Source of the DNA: Rufibacter roseus
Lineage (GTDB): Bacteria; Bacteroidota; Bacteroidia; Cytophagales; Hymenobacteraceae
Length of the DNA stretch: 64,000 nt
Assembly (NCBI RefSeq): GCF_001647285.1
Contig: NZ_LRML01000002.1
Coordinates: forward strand, 248,001-312,000
Direction of reading: 5' to 3'
Shown one piece after another: positions 52,000 to 59,552 of this stretch. The notes under the pieces were generated by a model. That model was not told the DNA's origin, ran no database searches, and saw nothing but the letters and a program-made list of their open reading frames with translations. The stretch's first letter is position 1, and each line of letters starts with the position of its first letter. Both the position numbers and the translations under genes were made by a program.

Positions 52000-52686
52000 T
52001 TATCTTTCGTGCAACAGGCGGTCAATGTCTTGTATTTTCCCGAACACTACTAAAATGTCGCCTTCTTCAAAGATGGTATCGCCACTTACCACCCCAAGTA
52101 CAGATGGTTTCAGCTGTTTATTCCCGAATATATTGCGGCTTTCTTTGTGACGGAGAATGGTAAGCACGTTCACTTGATATTTTTCCCTGAAGTTAGATTG
52201 GGCAATGGTTTTCCCCACATACCGCGCAGGCACGGTGGCTTCAATGATGTTGTAATCTTCAGCCAGGTCAAATGAATCGATTACTCCACGCATTTCCAGC
52301 TTTTTGGCCAATCGCTCAGCACTTTCCTGCTCAGGTCTGATAATTTCATGCACCCCAATGGCTTCCAGTACCGTCTGGTGAAGGGGTGAGATGGCCCGGC
52401 TCATAAGTCGCTTCGCTCCTAGCTGCTTGAATATTGCCGTAGCCATAACCGAAGCCCCGAAGTCTTCCCCAATCCCCACAATCACAATGTCTGTTTCGGC
52501 AATGGGTAATGTAGAAAGGGACTGAATATCGCTAGCGTCGAGACTTACCGTGTGGGTAACCCTGTTTTTGTACTGTTCTACCTTGTGCATATTAAGGTCC
52601 ACGGCTATTACTTCGTGTCCCATTTCAGTTAATCTAATAGACAGAGATGATCCAAAATACCCCAGACCTACAACTATATAGCGCAT
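52000..52686 (-). CDS. trkA: Potassium uptake regulator TrkA/KtrA
   Basis: This 228-residue protein is a cytosolic RCK subunit that gates a K+ channel. The N-terminal NAD/ATP-binding domain begins VVGLGYFGSSL (GxGxxG), and the TrkA-C domain covers about residues 140-225. Its size fits KtrA-type single-RCK proteins. It starts 9 bases after the trkH stop, so the two form one operon. K+ uptake is probably driven by the Na+ or proton gradient. Confidence 0.93.
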   Translation of the reverse strand: MRYIVVGLGYFGSSLSIRLTEMGHEVIAVDLNMHKVEQYKNRVTHTVSLDASDIQSLSTLPIAETDIVIVGIGEDFGASVMATAIFKQLGAKRLMSRAISPLHQTVLEAIGVHEIIRPEQESAERLAKKLEMRGVIDSFDLAEDYNIIEATVPARYVGKTIAQSNFREKYQVNVLTILRHKESRNIFGNKQLKPSVLGVVSGDTIFEEGDILVVFGKIQDIDRLLHER

Positions 52687-52695
52687 AATTTGATG

Positions 52696-54519
52696 TTAAG
52701 TAATGATAATGGTTTCTTTAGGATACCTGTAGCGCAATGAAGCTACCTGCCGGAAAAGCCCAATAATCAAAGTAAGTGTACCAACTCTACCTAAAAACAT
52801 GGTTATAACCATGACAAACTTACTTGGTGTGCTTAAAGAAGGCGTTATGCCTAATGAAAGGCCTACAGTACTAAACCCAGAGAAACTTTCAAACGCAACA
52901 GCCGACAAGTCAAGCTCTGGGTCAAACACGGTGATAAGAAAGACTGAAAGCCCAATAACTAACAAAGAAAGTAAAACTATGGCAAACGCTTTTTGTACCG
53001 TCTCCGCCTCAATTTCGCGCCTGAACACCTCCACACGGTCTTTTCCACGTGCCAGACTGAATATATTAAGCATTGCCACGGCGAACGTGGTGGTTTTGAT
53101 ACCACCCCCTACTGAGGCCGGAGAGGCGCCAATCCACATCAGCAACAGGTACAGCAAAACAGTTGGAGCTGAGAGAGAGGCCATATCTACCGTATTGAAT
53201 CCGGCGGTACGGGGTGTCACTGCCCCAAAGAAAGCTCCCACTATTTTTCCGGTCAGCGAATGCTCTGCCAAGGTGTTGTTATATTCCAGAATAAAATATA
53301 AAAACATACCCGCCGCCAATAATATAAAGGTAGTGATACCTACCAGCCTCGTATTTACATTAAATAGTCTGGGCGGGTGTTTTACCATTTTCTTGTTTAC
53401 AAAACCATAGAAGAATTGCTTTACAGTCTGGCGGCCGCTCCGGTATAATTGAAACACTATAGGAAAGCCTAAACCACCCATAATAATCAAGAAGGCCAAC
53501 ACCAGCTGCATGTTATAGTTAAACCTGATAGCTGGGTCATACAAACCTAAACTTAAAGTAGAAAAGCCGGCGTTGCAGAAGGCAGAGATAGAGTGAAAAA
53601 CAGAAAAGCTTAGCCGGTCCGGAATAATGTCCGGTGGCAAACTACTTATGGAAAAATAAACTAAAACTGCTCCCAGCATTTCTATGCCTAAGGAGATACT
53701 TACTATTTTAAAGAGGGTGCGGGTTATTTGGCTTAGGTTTTCTTCGTTTATCCAGTCTTTCATAAACAAAGAACTTTTGAGCGAAGAACCCTGAAAGAAA
53801 ATGCCGAAAAAACTGGCAAAGGTCATAATACCCAAAGCTCCAACCTGGATGAGAATAAGAATAATGACTTTACCTGTGGGTGTAAAGACAGTAGCCGTGT
53901 CTAAGGTAATAAGGCCCGTTACGCATACGGCACTTGTAGAGGTAAACAAGGCATCAATAAAACTAATTGGAACATACGTTGCCTGTGGCAATAGCAGTAA
54001 ACCTGTGCCTATGGCAATTAAAACCAAAAAGCTGAGGACAAAAAGCTGCGCCGGGTGGTAACTAGATCTATAAAACAGCAGCGTTTTCTTAGAGAACTCT
54101 ACAAAAAAGACATAAAAGATAATTCCGTAGATCAACTCATTTGCTTCAAATACACGCAAGAGTGTACTGGCACTGGTTATTTTGTACCGTAGAATAACGC
54201 GGGCCACTACCGCTACCAGCATAAATCCCAAGAGCAGTCCTTCAAAAATTAGCGACGGATGCCGGTGTTTATTTTTCAGCATGAGCCAAGTGCGTATACC
54301 TAGGCTCAGAAGAACAGCACCAAACAAGAAATTGTAGAAAAAAAGCAGGATTGGAGGCTCATAAGCAGCATGCTCAAAACCTATATCATAAATAAAAACC
54401 AGCAGGCCTACCCCACTTAAGTTTAGCAGAAAGTTATCTAACCATTTTGTGACTACTGGTAAGCCAGGGAAATCTTCCTGCCAAAACTTTTTAGAGAAAT
54501 TGCCCTTCTGTTGTTTCAT
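52696..54519 (-). CDS. trkH: Potassium channel TrkH/KtrB
   Basis: This 607-residue membrane protein has the four pore repeats of the family, with filter-like segments TSTSAVCVTGL, SAFCNAGFS, TPRTAGFN and SGFSTVGLS. An N-terminal extension of about 160 residues holds four to five extra membrane helices before the usual KtrB start near residue 165. That is longer than E. coli TrkH (about 480) and is usual in Bacteroidota. It pairs with trkA 9 bases downstream. Confidence 0.92.
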   Translation of the reverse strand: MKQQKGNFSKKFWQEDFPGLPVVTKWLDNFLLNLSGVGLLVFIYDIGFEHAAYEPPILLFFYNFLFGAVLLSLGIRTWLMLKNKHRHPSLIFEGLLLGFMLVAVVARVILRYKITSASTLLRVFEANELIYGIIFYVFFVEFSKKTLLFYRSSYHPAQLFVLSFLVLIAIGTGLLLLPQATYVPISFIDALFTSTSAVCVTGLITLDTATVFTPTGKVIILILIQVGALGIMTFASFFGIFFQGSSLKSSLFMKDWINEENLSQITRTLFKIVSISLGIEMLGAVLVYFSISSLPPDIIPDRLSFSVFHSISAFCNAGFSTLSLGLYDPAIRFNYNMQLVLAFLIIMGGLGFPIVFQLYRSGRQTVKQFFYGFVNKKMVKHPPRLFNVNTRLVGITTFILLAAGMFLYFILEYNNTLAEHSLTGKIVGAFFGAVTPRTAGFNTVDMASLSAPTVLLYLLLMWIGASPASVGGGIKTTTFAVAMLNIFSLARGKDRVEVFRREIEAETVQKAFAIVLLSLLVIGLSVFLITVFDPELDLSAVAFESFSGFSTVGLSLGITPSLSTPSKFVMVITMFLGRVGTLTLIIGLFRQVASLRYRYPKETIIIT

Positions 54520-54657
54520 GCGTGCGTAATACCATGTTCTGACGTAATCTTTCGCTCCTAAGCATTTCCTACTTCAATATTCTGGAGCAGTTAAATTCAG
54601 AACATTTTTGGCGCGCCAAAGTACTTAAATATTAATGATAACCCAAAAACGACTACT

Positions 54658-54954
54658 ATGGATACCTATAACATGAAACCAGAAAATATGCGGGCTCCTC
54701 AGCACTTAAATGAGAAAGAGATAAGGCAAAGCCTGGAGGAGTTAGATAATAAAATAAAGGTACTGCAAGGTAGAGCCAACGCCACCACTGCTGATTCAAA
54801 CAATACCTACCATGAGCACATTGCCGCCCTTGAAGCCAAACGTGCTTTGATTGCGGGCAAGCTGAACGATACCTCCAGTGCGAATGAAGGGACATGGAAA
54901 GAAATCAAAAACAGCATTGATGATTTAGGCGAGAGTATCAAAAAGATGTTTTAG
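54658..54954 (+). CDS. Small coiled-coil protein, sll1863-like
   Basis: This 98-residue protein is highly helical: heptads in KEIRQSLEELDNKIKVLQGRA and HEHIAALEAKRALIAGKLND, then a GTWKEIKNSIDDLGESIKKMF tail. The pattern resembles sll1863-type stress proteins and apolipoprotein-like coiled coils. No signal or membrane part. It is alone and divergent from trkH. Its stop TAG is formed by the left arm of a 36-nt palindrome (ATG TTT TAG), so the element trims or defines its end. Confidence 0.75.
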   Translation: MDTYNMKPENMRAPQHLNEKEIRQSLEELDNKIKVLQGRANATTADSNNTYHEHIAALEAKRALIAGKLNDTSSANEGTWKEIKNSIDDLGESIKKMF

Positions 54955-54983
54955 CACTGGTTTTTCTAAAACAAGGCTAAAAT
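54948..54983. repeat. 36-nt interspersed palindrome, copy 21 (carries a stop codon)
   Basis: Arms GTTTTAGC and GGCTAAAAT with a degenerate middle. The TAG is the stop of the small coiled-coil gene, as with copy 7. Confidence 0.7.
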
Positions 54984-55055
54984 GCACCTGCCAGAGCTTC
55001 AACATTAAGCTGGTGTAGTTCTACTGTACAAAAAAACACAACAATTCTGCGAATA

Positions 55056-55105
55056 AAAAAACGGTACAGGCTGGTGAGTAACCCACAGCCTGTACCGTTT
55101 TTATC
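55056..55105. terminator. Bidirectional terminator
   Basis: AAAAACGGTACAGGCTG pairs with CAGCCTGTACCGTTTTT around GTGAGTAACCCA. It lies between the convergent small coiled-coil gene and response regulator gene. Confidence 0.9.
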
Positions 55106-55118
55106 TATCTACCCTGTA

Positions 55119-55529
55119 TTAAGTGGCGGTATAGTGTTCTGAAATAATGTTCAAAATATCTGTAGTGAGGGGCTTAGAGAAGAAGTCTGACACCTCTGAC
55201 AAGTTACGGGCATGTGTGATATCATTCTTATCTACCGCCGAGGAAAGCACGAACAACAGACAGTTCTGGGTCAGCTCATTGGGTAGCTTCTTATATTCCT
55301 CTATAAACTCCCAACCGTCCATACCCGGCATGTTAATGTCCAGGAAAATAATTTCCGGAAAGCCAGCTGGGTCTTGCTCCGTTATTTTTGTTAATGCCTC
55401 TAGAGCCTCTTCTGCCCAAAGAAAGCTAGAAACTGATGAAGCAAACTGATGATTCCTGATGACACTCTCACATAAGAAATTGTGGATCTCATCATCATCT
55501 ATCAAAAAAACCTTCTGGTACTTACTCAT
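55119..55529 (-). CDS. Single-domain response regulator
   Basis: This 136-residue protein is a CheY-like receiver with no output domain. The acid pocket is IDDDE (residues 10-14), the phosphoacceptor is Asp64 in FLDINMPGMDG, Ser is in VLSSAV and the conserved Lys in FFSKPL. Its ATG overlaps the kinase stop by 4 bases (ATGA), so it is surely the kinase's partner. With no DNA-binding part, the output is probably a protein target or a further phosphorelay step. Confidence 0.93.
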   Translation of the reverse strand: MSKYQKVFLIDDDEIHNFLCESVIRNHQFASSVSSFLWAEEALEALTKITEQDPAGFPEIIFLDINMPGMDGWEFIEEYKKLPNELTQNCLLFVLSSAVDKNDITHARNLSEVSDFFSKPLTTDILNIISEHYTAT

Positions 55530-57400
55530 TTCTTTGCCGGTACTTGAAAAAATACTTTGAATGTGGTTCCTACGTTTACGGTACTGTCTACCTCTATTCT
55601 TCCGCCAATGCTTTCTATCTGTATTTTGGTCATGTGCAGGCCTAATCCCTTCCCTTCAATGTGAGGATGAAACCGGCGGTACAAACCAAATAACTTCTGG
55701 CGTTGCTTTGCTAAATCTATGCCCAAGCCATTGTCTTGGTAATGCAGACATAAAACGTCGTTTGAAAATACGGTATAAATATGAATTTCCAAATTCCTAT
55801 CTGGTGCACGATACTTTATCGCATTGGAGGTCAAGTTAAAAAAAATACTATTTATATATCCTTTCACTCCAAGAACTGTTGAGCCGCCGCTAAAATTTGC
55901 CTTGATGGTTGCTTCGCTCCTGCTTAACTCCGGCCCCAACTCTTCCTGGACCTCCGCCAGCACCGTTTCTAAACTTACTTCCTCCAGGTCTTGGTTTGAA
56001 GTGTTTCTGATAGTTAAAATCTCGTTCAGGTCCTTTATTGTTGCATCTAAACGGTGGCTTGTCCGCTCCAACTTGTTTACCAGCATCTGGTTGAGTGGAT
56101 CAGAGGCATCTTTATAATTGTACAAGCTAAGGAGGCCAACAATATTAGCCACCGGAGCTCTTAAGTTATGTGATACTATATAAGCAAATTGCTGCAGATG
56201 CTCATTCTGCCTGATTGTTTCTTCCGTTAAATTTTCTTTTTCACCTTCTACCTTTTTACGATCAGTTATATCTCTTATTGAGCTGAAGCTATAGGCCTCA
56301 TTATTGAAGGTGAAATAGTTTAATTGAATTTCTACAGGACGAATCTGTCCATCTTTGCTTTTGAGAGAACTTTCGAACACAAGGCTTTTAGCCTCTTCTA
56401 AGGCTTGCCAATGTTCTCCCCAATTTTCAGAGAAAAAGTTTGTATTGAAGTCAAAAACTTTAAGTTTCAGAAACTCTTCCTCTGAATACCCCAACATGGT
56501 GCAGGCAGCCCTGTTCACCCGCATTACCTGAGCATCAGACCTTACCCATATAAAGGCTTCAGAGGCTCTCTCAATAGAAAAATCGGCAAATTTCAGGCGC
56601 TCTTGGGTTTGCTTTTGTTCAGTAATGTCATGTGCGCTGCCATCCATTCTGATCATTTTACCGTTTTCGTCTAGAGTAGCCGTACAACGGGTAATGGCCC
56701 ATCGCTCTTCTCCGGCAGCAGTCATGACCCGGTACTCTATCTGCATCTGCTCTCCTGTTTTCTTTAATTGGGGCAAGGCAATTTCAAATAGTTTGCGGTC
56801 TTCCGGATGAACAATGTTGAACCACAAATACTTGTCTTGGTAAAACTGCTCCGGCCTATAACCTAGGGTAGCGTAGCACTGCGGACTTACATAGGTCATT
56901 TCCATTTTCTCATTGAACGAGAAAACTATTTCTACGATATTCTGCAGAATAGAACTGGCCATAGCCTCAGCCTCTTTCAGCTTCGTTTCAGCTATTACTC
57001 TGGCGGTGATGTCATGTACCACCACCAGGCGCCTAGCTATACCCTCTACCTCTGGCAATACATGAGAATCAACTTCAACATGCATAAGAGTACCATCTTT
57101 CTTCAGGTGGGTCCACTCCCCTGATTGATTAAAATCATCTCGGTCAGAATTGACCATCTCCATCAGGTCTGCGACATCAGAAGAGCGCCTGATGTCTTTG
57201 ATGGTCATCTGCATAAATTCCTCTCTGCTATAACCGTACAACTTCACCGCAGCCTCGTTCACCATCAAAAACCGGAGGTTGTGAGTAGCAAACACCCACA
57301 TGGGCAAGGGATTGTTCTCAAATAAAATTCTGTAATATCCCTCGTGGCTATTTCCCTGCACCGACAGTTGGTCTCCAGATCCCTTTTTAGGTATCATCAT
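55526..57400 (-). CDS. Cytosolic triple-PAS sensor histidine kinase
   Basis: This 624-residue protein has three PAS domains (about residues 20-140, 150-270 and 275-395), each followed by a PAC-like end (VVVHDITARV, GSAHDITEQK, SSIRDITDRK). Then comes a DHp domain with the H-box FAYIVSHNLRAPVANI and a HATPase domain (NLTSNAIKYRAP, DNGLGIDL, GKGLGLHMTK). No membrane segment is seen, so it senses a cytosolic cue such as redox, light or a metabolite; no cofactor residue can be named. Its response regulator follows with a 4-base overlap. Confidence 0.92.
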   Translation of the reverse strand: MMIPKKGSGDQLSVQGNSHEGYYRILFENNPLPMWVFATHNLRFLMVNEAAVKLYGYSREEFMQMTIKDIRRSSDVADLMEMVNSDRDDFNQSGEWTHLKKDGTLMHVEVDSHVLPEVEGIARRLVVVHDITARVIAETKLKEAEAMASSILQNIVEIVFSFNEKMEMTYVSPQCYATLGYRPEQFYQDKYLWFNIVHPEDRKLFEIALPQLKKTGEQMQIEYRVMTAAGEERWAITRCTATLDENGKMIRMDGSAHDITEQKQTQERLKFADFSIERASEAFIWVRSDAQVMRVNRAACTMLGYSEEEFLKLKVFDFNTNFFSENWGEHWQALEEAKSLVFESSLKSKDGQIRPVEIQLNYFTFNNEAYSFSSIRDITDRKKVEGEKENLTEETIRQNEHLQQFAYIVSHNLRAPVANIVGLLSLYNYKDASDPLNQMLVNKLERTSHRLDATIKDLNEILTIRNTSNQDLEEVSLETVLAEVQEELGPELSRSEATIKANFSGGSTVLGVKGYINSIFFNLTSNAIKYRAPDRNLEIHIYTVFSNDVLCLHYQDNGLGIDLAKQRQKLFGLYRRFHPHIEGKGLGLHMTKIQIESIGGRIEVDSTVNVGTTFKVFFQVPAKK

Positions 57401-57610
57401 TACAAATCTTTTAATGATTCTATTTAAATAGCCTTTTAGGGGTATTATAGCTATAAAATTTCATATCAATCTAATATAGAAAAGTTATCTATGACTTCAC
57501 AAGCTCTCATGCAAATCTTTAGACAAATAGAATTTATACTATAATTATCAATAATAGACATAGAGACAACGGTAAGTTAAATTTTGAAATCATACAGCCC
57601 GTTAAAAAAC

Positions 57611-57662
57611 CAGGAGTCGTTTTAAGGCTGTTTTTCAAAAAACAGCCCTAAAACGACTCCTG
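57611..57662. repeat. 36-nt interspersed palindrome, copy 22 (extended, terminator-like)
   Basis: CAGGAGTCGTTTTAAGGCTG pairs with the matching arm ending CGACTCCTG, giving a stem of about 24 bp with one G/A mismatch. The core is 57619-57654. It lies 26 bases past the paaN stop and probably ends that transcript. Confidence 0.88.
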
Positions 57663-57687
57663 AACAATTCTAATAAAGTGAATAAAC

Positions 57688-59391
57688 TTAGTCTATGGCA
57701 GGTTCTCTGAAGCCAACCCAGGTAAAGCGTTTGATTACAAATTCGGGGTTAGTGAATGAGGCATTTCCAGCGGGGTTACCTCCTGTGACATGGAAATCTG
57801 AAAAAGCTGCGTTCTGGTTCAGGTAAATACCTCCCGTCAGGTTAAAGCTAACCGGAGTCCCGGCCAAGCCCATCTGATCCATAATCTGTTCCTTTAACGC
57901 GGCATCAGTGGTGTAGGCTCCGCAGGAGATAGCTCCGTGCTCTAGTGCCATTTGCTTAGCCACCTCAATAGATTCTTGGGTATCTCTGGTTTTTATAATC
58001 AGAGAAATTGGCCCAAAAAGCTCCTGGCTGTATACATCTTTGTCTGAAGCCTCTACTTCATATAAAACAGGAGTACAAATGCGGGCATTTGCAAAGGCAG
58101 GGTTTACAATTTCACAGGTGTCTAACACAGACCTTCCTTTCATATTCTGCAACTGGCTTACCCTTTGCTGGGTGGCCGGATTCTGAATAGAACCTAACAC
58201 ATGTGGACCTGCTTTAGGGTTATTCACCAGCTCTGTAATTGCCTCTGCCAGTTTCTGAACCACCTGCTCGTAAGGCACTATCTCCTCGCCAACTTTTATT
58301 CCAGATGAAGGAATAAAGAAGTTTTGTGGGGCAGTACACATTTGGCCAGAGTAAAGGGTCAAAGAGAACGCCAGGTTCTGAGCTACCTTGTCTAAATCTT
58401 CAACTGAATCTAAAATAACAGAATTTACCCCTGCTTTTTCAGTGAATACAGTTTTACCCTGCAGGCTTTCTAAATAATTACCGAATGCCGAGCCTCCGGT
58501 ATAGTCAATTAGTTTTATAGCAGGGTGTTCAGCCAGGTCTTTGGTGATTAATTTATCATCTGGGTCTACAGCCAACTGGCAAATTGCCGGTGGAAGTCCG
58601 TTTTCGGTTAGCACCTTCTGCAACTCCGCTATAACAATGGCGATAGGCAATATGGCTTTAGGGTGGGGTTTCACTATCACTGGGTTACCCGTCACCAGAC
58701 TGGCATACATACCGGGCACTGTGTTCCAGGTAGGGAACGTGGAACAGCCAACTACCAGCCCCAACCCTTTTGGCACTGCTCTCCAAGACTTGTTCAGCTT
58801 AATGTTGAACTTACCCATTGGCTTCTCCCACACCTGTGTTTCCGGAAAACGAGTCTGCTCTTCATAACCGGCGGCAACGGCTTCCAAGGCCCTGTCTGCG
58901 GCGTGGGGCCCTGACGCCTGAAAAGACATCATAAACGCCTGCCCTGTTGTGTGCATAGTGGCATACGCAATCTCAAAAAAGCGTTCTTTTACCCGCTCTA
59001 ATGACTCTATCAAGACCGAAGCTCGCTCTAACGGTGAAAGTTTTCTCCAGACATCAAAAGATTCCTGGCCTTGCTGAATTAAGGTATCAACTTCATAAAA
59101 TGGGTAAGTAATGCTCAGGCTTTCCTGCTCGTAAGGAGATTCCTCCTGCCCTACCCATGTTTGCGGGTATCCTTGCTGCAATTCCTCAAACTTTTTGCCT
59201 ACTAATTGATTATACTTTTCTAGGCCGGCTTTATCTGCTCCCTCGCCATAAATAGCCGGCGAAGGATGTTCAGGATATTGTGAATAAAACGTACGTTCAT
59301 GTAAAGCCTGAACAGCACGGTCTAAAAGTGCCTGGTGCTGTTGGGTCAGGCCAGCCAAGTCAGTTCTCTCCTTTGCATTTGATGTGATCAT
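57688..59391 (-). CDS. paaN: Phenylacetic acid degradation protein PaaN
   Basis: This 567-residue protein is an aldehyde dehydrogenase superfamily member of the PaaN type. It has the nucleotide-site segment VVGCSTFPTWNTVPGMYASLVTGNPVIVKPHP, EKAGVNSVIL, and the catalytic Cys in LYSGQMCTAPQNFF. PaaN and PaaZ ALDHs oxidise a ring-opened semialdehyde in phenylacetate breakdown, though PaaN lacks the hydratase domain of PaaZ. No other paa gene is in the window, so the pathway link rests on family only. The start is ATG 59391. Confidence 0.92.
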   Translation of the reverse strand: MITSNAKERTDLAGLTQQHQALLDRAVQALHERTFYSQYPEHPSPAIYGEGADKAGLEKYNQLVGKKFEELQQGYPQTWVGQEESPYEQESLSITYPFYEVDTLIQQGQESFDVWRKLSPLERASVLIESLERVKERFFEIAYATMHTTGQAFMMSFQASGPHAADRALEAVAAGYEEQTRFPETQVWEKPMGKFNIKLNKSWRAVPKGLGLVVGCSTFPTWNTVPGMYASLVTGNPVIVKPHPKAILPIAIVIAELQKVLTENGLPPAICQLAVDPDDKLITKDLAEHPAIKLIDYTGGSAFGNYLESLQGKTVFTEKAGVNSVILDSVEDLDKVAQNLAFSLTLYSGQMCTAPQNFFIPSSGIKVGEEIVPYEQVVQKLAEAITELVNNPKAGPHVLGSIQNPATQQRVSQLQNMKGRSVLDTCEIVNPAFANARICTPVLYEVEASDKDVYSQELFGPISLIIKTRDTQESIEVAKQMALEHGAISCGAYTTDAALKEQIMDQMGLAGTPVSFNLTGGIYLNQNAAFSDFHVTGGNPAGNASFTNPEFVIKRFTWVGFREPAID

Positions 59392-59552
59392 GCGAATACG
59401 TTTAAGTGGTGAACGGTCGTTTGTTTTGTGAGAAACCTAAAACTAATAGTAAAGTATGTAAGTACCTATGGTTAAAGATGAATTCAGCATGTAATTACGT
59501 TGTTTCATCGTATTTTTGATTAACACCAGAATATTTTCTCTAATTTTTACGG

